Origin: Formosa sediminum
GTDB taxonomy: Bacteria > Bacteroidota > Bacteroidia > Flavobacteriales > Flavobacteriaceae
Reading direction: 5' to 3'
NCBI RefSeq assembly: GCF_007197735.1
Contig: NZ_CP041637.1
Coordinates: 930,001 to 994,000, forward strand
DNA length: 64,000 bases
Part shown: positions 9,112-17,870 of the stretch, piece by piece
How positions within the stretch are numbered: the first letter of the stretch is position 1
How the letters are laid out: each line of letters opens with the position of its first letter
Position numbers and translations under genes: made by a program
The notes under the pieces: generated by a model
What the model was told of the DNA's origin: nothing
Seen by the model: the letters and a program-made list of their open reading frames with translations, nothing else
The model's database searches: none

Positions 9112-9137
9112 AAAATAAAAATAAAATCACTCTTTTT

Positions 9138-9186
9138 AAAAGCATTAAATTTTTGAACTTAGACTAAAAAAAATAATGCTTTTTTA
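9138..9186 (+). terminator. Terminator-like hairpin after the DUF4249 gene
   Basis: AAAAGCATT (9138-9146) pairs with AATGCTTTT (9175-9183), followed by T. The loop is long. The first arm and its extension (AGCATTAAATTTTTGAAC) are also nearly complementary to GTTCAAAATTTAAAATGCT at about 9194-9212, giving an alternative longer fold. Confidence 0.5.
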
Positions 9187-9371
9187 TGCTTAATGTTCAA
9201 AATTTAAAATGCTACTAAGTCCTGTTTTTAAAAGGATTAGTTGTGATAATAAGATTAAAAAAAATAAAAATTACTGAACTTTAAAACTTCTAAAAAAAAT
9301 ATATTTAAAGTAGTTTTTTAATTCAAAATATATTTTTAAAAAGACTGTTTTTATTAAAAAAAATAAACACT

Positions 9372-9776
9372 TTAAAAATGGTGCTGAAAAAGGTAAACAG
9401 CAAATACAGAAACCGTAAAATATATGGTTATATGTCTTGCACCTTCAAAGTCTTTTGCTATACGTTGGCCTAATAAAAATAGCAGTAAGACAAGACAAGA
9501 AAAAACAGAACCGAGGAGTGAAAAATATGTCGTTTTTTCGGTAATGATTTCAAAAATTCCAAGGCTACAAAATACAGTGGTTAATAATTCTAATATTAAA
9601 ATTATCACTAAAGTTACAGGTAATAATGGCAATACAAAAGTGTTTTTAAAATGCGATTTTAAAAACAAAATAGTCCCTTTCCAATCACTTAATTTATCTA
9701 TAATACTCATGATATAAGTAATCACTAAAAAAATTAGAATTAGTAATTCTGTACTATGATTTAAAATTGAATTCAT
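9372..9776 (-). CDS. DoxX-like four-helix membrane protein
   Basis: The 134-residue product is almost entirely hydrophobic, with four predicted membrane segments at about residues 9-25, 45-70, 82-103 and 115-130. The internal GQRIAKDFEGARHITIYF before the last helix resembles DoxX-type small membrane proteins of Bacteroidota. It starts seven bases after the holB stop and is presumably co-transcribed with it. A plus-strand frame of 97 codons covers the same DNA, but its product looks random and basic, while this one is a coherent membrane protein. Function is unknown. Confidence 0.68.
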   Translation of the reverse strand: MNSILNHSTELLILIFLVITYIMSIIDKLSDWKGTILFLKSHFKNTFVLPLLPVTLVIILILELLTTVFCSLGIFEIITEKTTYFSLLGSVFSCLVLLLFLLGQRIAKDFEGARHITIYFTVSVFAVYLFQHHF

Positions 9777-9783
9777 AGTTGGT

Positions 9784-10935
9784 TTAATTTTGTTTAGCGT
9801 GAAGTAATCGTGTTAGTTTTATAGATAAGTCTGTTAAAACAATTTTAGAATTTCCGTTGCGTTCAATATGGTAAATAGCATCTTGTAGGGCATCGTAAAT
9901 TTCCATAATATTTCCGTTATGAATAAACGGAGCAAATTTTTCTAATTTAAAAGCAGTTTTAGGCTCTAGGTAAACCAATTCGTTTGCGCCATAATTAAGC
10001 AGCATGGCTTGACGGAAAAAATCCATACAAAAAAACAGAAATTGCTTTTGTGTTTCACGGCCTGTTTTAGCTATTTCTTCACTCCATTTTATAATATCAT
10101 GAATGGCCGCTTTATTCCCTTTAGCTTTAAAAGCACTTCGAACCCAAAGTACAAACCAATCTTCAAATTGGGTATCTTCAGAGTCATGATAAACTAAATC
10201 GCAAGCTTTGTTATAATTACCATTAGATTGATGCGCTATTTTAGTAGCTATATTTTCATTTAATTGGTAGTCTCTAATAAGTGCTTCAATAATCACACTC
10301 TCTGCAAGCGCTGGAAAATGTAATACTTGACAGCGAGATCTTATGGTGTTTATAATGTGTTGTTCCTCTTCTGCAATTAAAATAAAAATGGTTTGGTTTG
10401 GTGGCTCTTCAATTAACTTTAATAATTTATTGGCTGCAGCACTATTCATTTTTTCTGCCATCCAAATAATCATTACTTTATACCCACCTTCATAAGCTTT
10501 TAAAGACAATGCTTTTACAATATCTTGGGCTTCATCTACACCAATTTGGCCTTGCTTATTATCTACACCCAGCATTTTATACCAATCAAAAAGATTTCCG
10601 TAAGGTTGCTCTTTAAGTAATTGTCGCCATTCTGTTAAAAAATGACTAGATACAGGATGAGACTTTATACTTCCAGTAGTAGTAACAGGAAATGCAAAGT
10701 GTAAATCCGGATGCGAAATATTATTAAACTTTAGATTACAAGATTCATTCCCAGTATTGTTTTCTCCATTGTTATTTTTACACAAAATATATTGAGCGTA
10801 AGCAATGGCCATAGGTAATGTTCCAGAACCTTCGGGACCAATAAATAATTGTGCATGTGGAATTCTACCATTGTCTACACTTTGTGTTAAATGGTTTTTT
10901 ATATGTTCTTGACCTAAAATATCTTTAAATAACAT
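9784..10935 (-). CDS. holB: DNA polymerase III delta' subunit (clamp loader)
   Basis: At 383 residues this is the delta' stator of the clamp loader. It shows ILGQEHIKNHLTQSV at the start, a degenerate P-loop GPEGSGTL where the Walker lysine is replaced by Thr, the partner motif AAANKLLKLIEEPP and the conserved SRC (TIRSRCQ) at about residue 200. Loss of ATP binding is the known state for delta' in Escherichia coli. Two cysteines (ILCKN and ESCNLKF) remain of the small zinc module. The C-terminal helical collar is present. A -7 box ends five bases before the ATG, suggesting a leaderless mRNA. Confidence 0.92.
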   Translation of the reverse strand: MLFKDILGQEHIKNHLTQSVDNGRIPHAQLFIGPEGSGTLPMAIAYAQYILCKNNNGENNTGNESCNLKFNNISHPDLHFAFPVTTTGSIKSHPVSSHFLTEWRQLLKEQPYGNLFDWYKMLGVDNKQGQIGVDEAQDIVKALSLKAYEGGYKVMIIWMAEKMNSAAANKLLKLIEEPPNQTIFILIAEEEQHIINTIRSRCQVLHFPALAESVIIEALIRDYQLNENIATKIAHQSNGNYNKACDLVYHDSEDTQFEDWFVLWVRSAFKAKGNKAAIHDIIKWSEEIAKTGRETQKQFLFFCMDFFRQAMLLNYGANELVYLEPKTAFKLEKFAPFIHNGNIMEIYDALQDAIYHIERNGNSKIVLTDLSIKLTRLLHAKQN

Positions 10936-10939
10936 GTGG

Positions 10940-10969
10940 CAAAACTAAATATTTTTTAATTAAAGCAAC
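10940..10969 (-). promoter_or_regulatory. Promoter for holB, probably leaderless
   Basis: On the minus strand GTTG, 18 bases, then TAGTTTTG (a full TAnnTTTG match) runs into the holB start. Only four bases separate the -7 box from the ATG at 10935, so transcription would begin at or within a few bases of the start codon. Confidence 0.55.
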
Positions 10970-11086
10970 GGTTTTAAATGGCTATTGTTTTTAGGTTGAA
11001 ATTAAGATTTATCTGTTTTTTAAGTAATGTAATCTTAAATTTTTAAAAATCTTTTAAAATAGAAAACGTTTTCGTAAAAAAACACG

Positions 11087-11117
11087 TTTTAAAGCTGTTT
11101 ATTATTGTTTACATTTG
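11087..11117 (+). promoter_or_regulatory. Promoter for pgk
   Basis: TTTT, 19 bases, then TACATTTG fits the Bacteroidetes vegetative promoter (TTTG, 17-23, TAnnTTTG) with one mismatch in the upstream box. It lies 25 bases before the pgk ATG. Confidence 0.65.
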
Positions 11118-11142
11118 TACAATAACATCAAAACTTTTTAAG

Positions 11143-12330
11143 ATGAAAACACTTAATGATTTTAATTTTAATAATAAAAAAGCTTTAATTCGAGTAGATT
11201 TTAATGTGCCTTTAGACGAGGATTTTAAAGTTACAGATACTACAAGAATAGTATCTGCAAAACCAACAATTATTAAAATTTTAGAAGATGGAGGGAGTTG
11301 TGTATTAATGTCTCACTTAGGAAGACCAAAAGGTGTTCAAGATCAATTTTCTTTAAAACATATTGTAGAAGAAGTGTCTAACATATTAGGTGTTACAGTA
11401 AAATATGTATCAGACTGTGTTGGAGAGGTTGCAGAAGCTGCTGTTGCAGATCTAAAACCTGGTGAAGTTTTATTATTAGAAAACTTGCGTTATTACGCAG
11501 AGGAAACTGCCGGAGATGAAACCTTTGCAAAGCAATTATCTAAATTAGGAGATATTTACGTAAATGATGCCTTCGGTACAGCGCATAGAGCACATGCATC
11601 TACTACTATAGTGGCTCAATTTTTCCCTGAAAATAAATGTTTTGGATACTTATTAGCACAAGAAATTGAAAGTATTCAAAAAGTAATGGAAACAGGAGAA
11701 AAACCTGTATTGGCAGTTTTAGGAGGAGCTAAAGTATCTTCTAAAATTACTATTATTGAAAATATATTAGATAAAGTAGACCATTTAATTATTGGTGGAG
11801 GAATGACTTTTACATTCGTAAAAGCACAAGGTGGTCAAGTTGGAGATTCTATATGTGAAGATGATAAAATGGAATTAGCATTAGATATTTTAAAGCAAGC
11901 TAAAGCTAAAAATGTCCAAATACATATTCCTGTAGATGTGGTTGCAGCCAATGCTTTTAGTAACGATGCCGAAACTAAAATTGTAGATGTTACTGAAATT
12001 CCTGACGGATGGCAAGGTTTAGATGCTGGACCAAAATCTTTAGAAAACTTTAAAAAAGTAGTTTTAGAAAGTAAAACTATTTTATGGAATGGACCATTAG
12101 GTGTGTTTGAAATGCCAAATTTTGCTAAAGGAACTATCGCTTTAGGTGATTTTATTGCAGAATCTACTAAAAATGGTGCTTTTTCACTAGTTGGTGGTGG
12201 CGATTCTGTAGCAGCTGTTAAACAATTTGGTTTTGAAAATAAAGTAAGTTACGTAAGTACAGGAGGTGGTGCAATGTTAGAAAGTTTAGAAGGAAAAACG
12301 TTACCAGGTATTGCTGCTATTTTAGACTAA
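11143..12330 (+). CDS. pgk: Phosphoglycerate kinase
   Basis: This glycolytic enzyme transfers phosphate between 1,3-bisphosphoglycerate and ADP. The 395-residue length is standard. The N-domain signature [15 protein letters not shown], the substrate motif SHLGRPKG near residue 59, [14 protein letters not shown] near 140, [12 protein letters not shown] near 190, and the nucleotide-binding [11 protein letters not shown] and STGGGAMLE near the end are all intact. It appears to be a single-gene unit with its own promoter; the next gene starts 113 bases later with a long inverted repeat around its start. Confidence 0.97.
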   Translation: MKTLNDFNFNNKKALIRVDFNVPLDEDFKVTDTTRIVSAKPTIIKILEDGGSCVLMSHLGRPKGVQDQFSLKHIVEEVSNILGVTVKYVSDCVGEVAEAAVADLKPGEVLLLENLRYYAEETAGDETFAKQLSKLGDIYVNDAFGTAHRAHASTTIVAQFFPENKCFGYLLAQEIESIQKVMETGEKPVLAVLGGAKVSSKITIIENILDKVDHLIIGGGMTFTFVKAQGGQVGDSICEDDKMELALDILKQAKAKNVQIHIPVDVVAANAFSNDAETKIVDVTEIPDGWQGLDAGPKSLENFKKVVLESKTILWNGPLGVFEMPNFAKGTIALGDFIAESTKNGAFSLVGGGDSVAAVKQFGFENKVSYVSTGGGAMLESLEGKTLPGIAAILD

Positions 12331-12394
12331 TAGCTGTATTTTAATAATGAATAGAATAAGAGTTTTATACTTTTAACTTTCATTTTCAGTATAA

Positions 12395-12469
12395 AAAGAC
12401 GAATTTAGCCGCTTTCACGTTATACCAATTAAAGGTTTTATTAATGAAACAGCGACTAAATTCGTCTTT
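12395..12469 (+). promoter_or_regulatory. Long inverted repeat enclosing the start codon of the lytic transglycosylase
   Basis: AAAGACGAATTTAG (12395-12408) is the exact reverse complement of CTAAATTCGTCTTT (12456-12469). Pairing can continue inward over 12410-12417 and 12445-12454 with one mismatch and a two-base bulge, giving about 22 pairs. The loop holds the A-rich ribosome-binding region, and two bases of the ATG at 12444 are inside the stem. It could mask translation, or act as a pgk terminator, as the distal arm is followed by TTTATTTTATTT. Confidence 0.6.
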
Positions 12470-14090
12470 ATTTTATTTAGCATTTTTACAAATAATATGT
12501 TTGTATGCGCAAGATTCACAGGTAAATACTGTGAGTTCAGATACTTTAGTTGTAGCCGAAACTAATGATAAAACACAACCGTTAGTTGCAGAGCGTTTAA
12601 CAGAAGATATGTTAGTCTCTGGAGAAAAATATGTTGTAGACACCATTATTGCTGGTAAAACATATTACAAGAAAGCTCTTAAAATTACAGATTCTTTAAG
12701 CATTACAGATTTAAAAGATCATGCTTATTCTGCAAAAGTAGATCAGCTCTGGTTAGACGAACTCTATAATAATACACTTTACGATTCTATTTATGAGTCT
12801 GTAACCGATTTAACTTACGAAGAAGTAGACTATCCAGAACTAAATACAGATACACTTAAAAAACGGTTAATAGATTTAGATGCAAAAACCCCCTTTAATG
12901 TGGCTTACAATCCCGCTTTAGAGAGTGTGATTAAATCGTATTTAAAACGCAGACGAAATTCACTTCAAAAATTAATGGTTTTAAGTGAATATTATTTTCC
13001 GATGTTTGAGCGCGAATTAGATAATTATAATCTTCCTTTAGAAATTAAATATTTATCTATAGTAGAGTCTGCTTTAAAACCCCGTGCAAAATCTAGAGTT
13101 GGAGCCACTGGTTTATGGCAATTTATGTATACTACAGGAAAGTCTTACGATTTAGATGTTAGTAGTTATGTTGATGAGCGTAGCGACCCATTAAAATCTA
13201 CTGCAGCAGCGGCAAAATATTTATCTAAATTATACTCTATTTTTGGGGATTGGGATTTGGCGTTAGCAGCTTATAATTCTGGTCCAGGAAATGTAACAAA
13301 AGCCATTAGACGCTCTGGAGGTTACGAAAATTATTGGAATATTAGAAATTACCTTCCACGTGAAACAGCTGGTTATTTACCTGCATTTTTAGCAACAATG
13401 TATATTTTTGAAAATGCTGAAGAATTAGGATTTTCAAGATCAAAACCAGAAATAGCATACTTAGAGACCGATACCCTTCATGTAAAACAAATGATTACTT
13501 TAGATCAAGTCTCTGAAGTTACAGGAGTTAAAATTGAAGAATTACAGTTTTTAAATCCAACCTACAAGCTAGATATTATTCCGTTTATTAAAGATAAAAC
13601 CTATACGTTACGATTACCTGTAGAAGCCATAGGGCCTTTTGTTGCAAATGAAGAGCTAATATATGCTTTTGCTAAGGCTGAATTTGATAAACGAGAAAAA
13701 CCATTGCCAGAATTAATTGATTCTGAAACTAAAACACGATATACGGTAAAATCTGGCGATTATTTAGGTAAAATTGCTCGAAAATATAACGTGCGCGTCA
13801 GTCAGATTAAACAATGGAATGGTTTGAGAAGTAATAACTTAAGTATTGGACAACGGTTAACTATTTACCCTAGAAATGCATCAGTAATTCCAAAGAAAGT
13901 AATGCCAAAACCAACAACATCTACAGTGCAAACTTCTGGCGGACACACTTATGTTGTTAAAAAAGGAGACTCTTTATGGAGCATCGCTCAAAAACATTCT
14001 GGAATTTCTGTTGAAAATATTAAAGAATGGAACGATATTAGCGGTACAAGTTTAAAACCAGGAATGACCTTAAAAATGTACAAAGGCTAA
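12444..14090 (+). CDS. MltD-like membrane-associated lytic murein transglycosylase with LysM domains
   Basis: The 548-residue protein has an N-terminal signal peptide (to about CLYAQ, residue 23), a family-specific region, then an SLT/lysozyme-like domain at about 175-320 with the catalytic-Glu motif LSIVESALKPRAKS and GATGLWQFM and AAYNSGPGNV. A degenerate LysM-like segment follows near 345-390 and two good LysM repeats at about 430-475 and 505-548. Such enzymes cut the glycan strands of peptidoglycan to 1,6-anhydro ends. The start codon lies inside a long inverted repeat. The next gene follows after 23 bases. Confidence 0.92.
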   Translation: MKQRLNSSLFYLAFLQIICLYAQDSQVNTVSSDTLVVAETNDKTQPLVAERLTEDMLVSGEKYVVDTIIAGKTYYKKALKITDSLSITDLKDHAYSAKVDQLWLDELYNNTLYDSIYESVTDLTYEEVDYPELNTDTLKKRLIDLDAKTPFNVAYNPALESVIKSYLKRRRNSLQKLMVLSEYYFPMFERELDNYNLPLEIKYLSIVESALKPRAKSRVGATGLWQFMYTTGKSYDLDVSSYVDERSDPLKSTAAAAKYLSKLYSIFGDWDLALAAYNSGPGNVTKAIRRSGGYENYWNIRNYLPRETAGYLPAFLATMYIFENAEELGFSRSKPEIAYLETDTLHVKQMITLDQVSEVTGVKIEELQFLNPTYKLDIIPFIKDKTYTLRLPVEAIGPFVANEELIYAFAKAEFDKREKPLPELIDSETKTRYTVKSGDYLGKIARKYNVRVSQIKQWNGLRSNNLSIGQRLTIYPRNASVIPKKVMPKPTTSTVQTSGGHTYVVKKGDSLWSIAQKHSGISVENIKEWNDISGTSLKPGMTLKMYKG

Positions 14091-14113
14091 TCATTCTGAT
14101 AAAATTAAACATC

Positions 14114-15094
14114 ATGCATAAAACTTTATTTTTTGTATCAGTATTTTTAGTGATACTTAGCAGTTGTAATGGTAATAAAAAGCAACAACTGTTATCAGAA
14201 TCATCAGGAAACTTAAATAACTTATCTGTTGTCCTGTCTAACGATATGTGGCAAGGTAAAGTAGGAGAATCTATTCGAAGTACACTAGCGGCACCAGTTG
14301 ATGGTTTACCCCAAGAAGAGCCATTATTTCATTTAAGTCAGATTCCACCTCAAGTATTTGATGGTTTTGTAACAAAAAATAGAACAATTCTAAAAATAGA
14401 AGTTGATCCAAATAAAGAATCTACTATAAAATTTGCAAAAAACGTTTATGCAATTCCTCAAAAAGTAGTCATTATTTCAGGTAAAACCGAAGATGAAGTT
14501 ATACAGCAATTAGAGGATAATGCTTTAAAAATTATTGAAGCTTTTAAAACTCAGGAAACAAAGGAAAAGCAACGTAGGATTAAATTGTCGCTACTTAAAA
14601 TAGATACTATAGAACAAGCCTTAGGTATAAAAATGGAATTACCATCTGCCTATAGAATTGCTAAAAAAGATAATAATTTCTTCTGGTTAAGAAAGGATAT
14701 TACAACCGGTACACAAAATATTATGTTGTACGAGTTGCCTTTAAACAGACTTAAACATAAGGATAGTTTGGTAAATCAAATCATTAAAATAAGAGACTCT
14801 ATAGGACAAGTTCACATACCAGGACCTACAGAAGGATCTTATATGATTACAGAAAAAGCTTATGCACCTTATGTATTTGAAAAGACAATAAATGATAAAC
14901 CAGCTATTGAAACCAAAGGAATTTGGGATGTTAAAAATGCGTTTATGTCTGGCCCTTTTATTAATTATATGATTGAAGATAAAGCCAATAACAGATTGTT
15001 AGTAGTTGAAGGATTTACTTTTGCGCCTTCTGTAGAAAAACGAGACTATGTATTTGAATTAGAGGCAATTTTACAATCTATAAAAATAGAATAG
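14114..15094 (+). CDS. DUF4837 family lipoprotein
   Basis: A 326-residue protein with a lipoprotein signal (VILSSCNGNKK, Cys near residue 18). The family-typical features visible are the early WQGKVGESIRSTL stretch near residue 45, the QETKEKQRRIKLSLLK helix near 150, and a C-terminal EGFTFAPSVEKRDYVFELEAIL. DUF4837 is a Bacteroidota lipoprotein family without known function. It follows the transglycosylase by 23 bases and is probably co-transcribed, hinting at an envelope role. Confidence 0.85.
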   Translation: MHKTLFFVSVFLVILSSCNGNKKQQLLSESSGNLNNLSVVLSNDMWQGKVGESIRSTLAAPVDGLPQEEPLFHLSQIPPQVFDGFVTKNRTILKIEVDPNKESTIKFAKNVYAIPQKVVIISGKTEDEVIQQLEDNALKIIEAFKTQETKEKQRRIKLSLLKIDTIEQALGIKMELPSAYRIAKKDNNFFWLRKDITTGTQNIMLYELPLNRLKHKDSLVNQIIKIRDSIGQVHIPGPTEGSYMITEKAYAPYVFEKTINDKPAIETKGIWDVKNAFMSGPFINYMIEDKANNRLLVVEGFTFAPSVEKRDYVFELEAILQSIKIE

Positions 15095-15108
15095 AGTAAA
15101 AAACTCGA

Positions 15109-15154
15109 AGATATAAAAAAGCCAACATTTTTAAATGTTGGCTTTTTTATATCT
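15109..15154. terminator. Bidirectional terminator between DUF4837 gene and tatA
   Basis: Bases 15109-15130 are exactly complementary to 15133-15154, a 22-pair stem with the core GCCAACATTT/AAATGTTGGC flanked by six A on the left and six T on the right. It ends 15 bases after the DUF4837 stop and 12 bases from the tatA stop, so it can serve both converging genes. Confidence 0.92.
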
Positions 15155-15165
15155 AAAATATTAAA

Positions 15166-15354
15166 TTAGTTTTTGTTATCTTTTTTAAGGTTTTCCTCAT
15201 CTTCCTTAGAGGCATCTTTAAATTCTTTAATACCGCTTCCTAATCCACGCATAAGTTCAGGTATTTTTTTACCTCCAAAAAGTAATAAAACAATAACCAC
15301 AATTAAAATGATTTGTGGTGCACCAATAACTAAAAATGTTCCTAAAGAGATCAT
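15166..15354 (-). CDS. tatA: Sec-independent protein translocase subunit TatA/E
   Basis: The 62-residue protein has one N-terminal membrane helix (about 8-25), the hinge [17 protein letters not shown] typical of TatA (the FGxxKLPEL motif), an amphipathic helix ending [10 protein letters not shown] and a short acidic-basic tail. TatA forms the protein-conducting element of the twin-arginine pathway for folded proteins. tatB and tatC are not in this window. The sequence TACCTTTG on the minus strand (15375-15382) is a plausible -7 promoter box 20 bases before the start. Confidence 0.93.
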   Translation of the reverse strand: MISLGTFLVIGAPQIILIVVIVLLLFGGKKIPELMRGLGSGIKEFKDASKEDEENLKKDNKN

Positions 15355-15471
15355 ATTATTTCCTGTTTAAAAAACAAAGGTAATAATTAAAGTTTAATAT
15401 TAATGTTTTACTAATAACTTTAGGAAAACATAAAGGTTTTGTGAAATAAATTTCTTTAATTTTGTTTTAAG

Positions 15472-16344
15472 ATGAAGCAAAAGAAAACTAAAAATAAAAA
15501 AATAGCCAAGAAATTACTGCATAAGTATCGTCTTGTTATTTTAAATGAAGACACTTTTGAAGAGCGTCTGTCTTTTAAACTTACGCGATTAAATGTGTTT
15601 GTTGTACTTTCATTATCAAGTATTTTTTTAATAGCTGGAACAACATTATTTATTGCTTTTACACCATTGCGAGAATATATTCCGGGATATTCCTCAACGG
15701 CTTTAAAAAAATCAGCAGCAGAGTTACATTACAAAGTAGATTCTTTACAGCAAGTACTACATGAAAATGAACAGTTTTATAGTTCTATAAAACAAGTCTT
15801 AGAAGGCGATATTAGTACAAATAATATTAATAAAGATTCTATAATTGCTGCTACTAAATTTGAAGTGACTCAAGTTGATTTAAGTGCAACACGAGCAGAC
15901 TCTATTTTAAGAGAAAAAGTAGAAAAAGAAGATAAGTACAATGTATTTGATTCTGCTACAACAGCAGCAAATTTTGTGTTATTTCCGCCTGTCAGTGGTG
16001 AAATAAGTGAACCTTATAATACAAACGACAAACATTTTGCAGTGGATATAATTGTTGCTAAAAATTCACCAATAAAAGCTACAGCAGATGGTCGTGTTAT
16101 TTTTGCAGAATGGACTACACAAACAGGGTATGTTATTATTTTAGAGCATAGCTATGGCTTAATTTCTGTATATAAACATAATGCGTCACTAACTAAAGAT
16201 CAAGGCGATTTAGTAAAAGCAGGAGAAGTTATCGCAACTGCAGGTAATTCTGGAGAGTTTACTACAGGACCACATTTACATTTCGAGTTATGGAGTGATG
16301 GTTATCCTATTAATCCAATTAATTTTATCGATTTTAAACCATGA
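15472..16344 (+). CDS. M23 family metallopeptidase, membrane-anchored
   Basis: The 290-residue protein has a basic N-terminus, one membrane helix at about 41-63 and a coiled stretch at about 80-120. The C-terminal LytM/M23 domain keeps all zinc ligands: H188 and D192 in HFAVD, and H270 in GPHLHFE with H268 as the general base partner. Such enzymes cut peptide cross-links in peptidoglycan or act as scaffolds for other hydrolases. A TAATTTTG box ends eight bases before the ATG, so the mRNA leader is very short. It overlaps the next gene by four bases, so both are likely translated together. Confidence 0.92.
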   Translation: MKQKKTKNKKIAKKLLHKYRLVILNEDTFEERLSFKLTRLNVFVVLSLSSIFLIAGTTLFIAFTPLREYIPGYSSTALKKSAAELHYKVDSLQQVLHENEQFYSSIKQVLEGDISTNNINKDSIIAATKFEVTQVDLSATRADSILREKVEKEDKYNVFDSATTAANFVLFPPVSGEISEPYNTNDKHFAVDIIVAKNSPIKATADGRVIFAEWTTQTGYVIILEHSYGLISVYKHNASLTKDQGDLVKAGEVIATAGNSGEFTTGPHLHFELWSDGYPINPINFIDFKP

Positions 16345-17843
16345 TGTCTATAAAAGCACTATTAGCAAAACCATTTGCTAAATATATTTATAATTCTGTT
16401 CAGAAATGGGCTAAAAACCCTATTGAAACACAGGAAAAAGTGTTTCAATCTTTAATTTCAGAGGCGCGTAATACAGTGTTTGGAAAAGACCATAATTTTG
16501 AAAAGATAAACACATTTCTAGATTTTGTAAAACAAGTTCCTGTCAGAGATTATGAAGATTTAAAACCCTATGTTTTAAAAGTGGTAGAGGGAGAAGAAAA
16601 TGTACTTTGGAAAGGTAAACCCTTATATTTTGCTAAAACCTCAGGTACTACTTCTGGCGCTAAATACATACCAATAACAAAAGAAAGTATGCCTACGCAT
16701 ATCGAAGCTGCAAGAAATGCCATTTTACTTTATATAAACGAAACAGGTAACTCTAGTTTTGTAGATGGTAAAATGATTTTTCTTCAAGGTAGCCCTATTT
16801 TAGAAAAGAAAAATGGTATACATCTTGGTAGATTATCTGGAATTGTAGCTCATTTTGTACCAAAATACCTTCAGAAAAACAGATTACCAAGTTGGGAAAC
16901 AAATTGTATTGAAGATTGGGAAACGAAAGTAGATGCTATTGTTGAAGAAACCTTGCCAGAAAATATGACAATTATTTCTGGCATACCTTCATGGGTACAA
17001 ATGTATTTTGAAAAGCTTGTGCAAAAAACAGAAAAACCAGTTGGAGATCTTTTTAAGAATTTTAATTTGTTTATATATGGAGGTGTGAATTTTGAACCAT
17101 ATCGCGCAAAATTTGAAAAGCTTATAGGTAGAAAAGTTGATAGTATAGAACTCTATCCTGCCAGTGAAGGTTTTTTTGCTTATCAAGATAAACAATCTGA
17201 AAAAGGAATGTTATTGCAATTAAATTCCGGAATTTTTTATGAATTTATAAAAGCAGACGAATTTTATAGTGAAGGCCCTAAACGTATCACTATAAAAGAT
17301 GTTGAGTTAGATGTTAATTATGTAATGATTATTTCTACAACAGCAGGACTATGGGCTTATAATATTGGAGATACTGTGGCGTTTACATCATTACAACCAT
17401 ACCGTGTAATTGTAACTGGCCGTATAAAACATTTTATATCTGCATTTGGTGAACATGTTATAGGGAAAGAGGTGGAACAAGCCATGAAAGAAGCTACAGC
17501 ACATACAAATATTCGTATTTCTGAATTTACTGTGGCTCCTCATATAAATCCGGAATCGGGGTTGCCATATCACGAATGGTTTGTGGAATTTGAAAATGAA
17601 CCAGAAGATTTTCAACTTTTTATTTCTAAATTAGATCATTCACTACAACAACAAAATAGTTATTATTTCGATCTTATTGAGGGTAAAGTATTACAACCAT
17701 TAAAAATCACTGTAATTCAGAAAGATGGATTTCAAAATTATATGAAATCTATTGGTAAGCTAGGTGGTCAGAATAAAATTCCTAGATTATCTAACGATAG
17801 AAAAATAGCTAATGCACTATATGATTTGAAAGTAAGTAAATAG
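16341..17843 (+). CDS. GH3 auxin-responsive-promoter-like acyl-adenylating enzyme
   Basis: This 500-residue protein belongs to the GH3 branch of the ANL adenylate-forming superfamily. The ATP-binding signature YFAKTSGTTSGAKYIPIT is at about residues 95-112, the second motif ELYPASEGFFAYQ near 275, and YNIGDTVAF with VTGRIKHFISAFGEHV near 340-375. Plant members conjugate amino acids to jasmonate or auxin; the bacterial substrates are unknown. Two ATGs in tandem open the frame (16341 and 16344) and cannot be separated. The start overlaps the M23 gene and the next gene follows after 27 bases. Confidence 0.9.
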   Translation: MMSIKALLAKPFAKYIYNSVQKWAKNPIETQEKVFQSLISEARNTVFGKDHNFEKINTFLDFVKQVPVRDYEDLKPYVLKVVEGEENVLWKGKPLYFAKTSGTTSGAKYIPITKESMPTHIEAARNAILLYINETGNSSFVDGKMIFLQGSPILEKKNGIHLGRLSGIVAHFVPKYLQKNRLPSWETNCIEDWETKVDAIVEETLPENMTIISGIPSWVQMYFEKLVQKTEKPVGDLFKNFNLFIYGGVNFEPYRAKFEKLIGRKVDSIELYPASEGFFAYQDKQSEKGMLLQLNSGIFYEFIKADEFYSEGPKRITIKDVELDVNYVMIISTTAGLWAYNIGDTVAFTSLQPYRVIVTGRIKHFISAFGEHVIGKEVEQAMKEATAHTNIRISEFTVAPHINPESGLPYHEWFVEFENEPEDFQLFISKLDHSLQQQNSYYFDLIEGKVLQPLKITVIQKDGFQNYMKSIGKLGGQNKIPRLSNDRKIANALYDLKVSK

Positions 17844-17870
17844 TGTTATATTTACACGCAAAACATTTTT

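Noticed and set aside
9424-9717. Plus-strand 97-codon frame opposite the DoxX-like gene
   Set aside because: Its product is basic and patternless, while the minus-strand product is a coherent four-helix membrane protein seven bases after holB.
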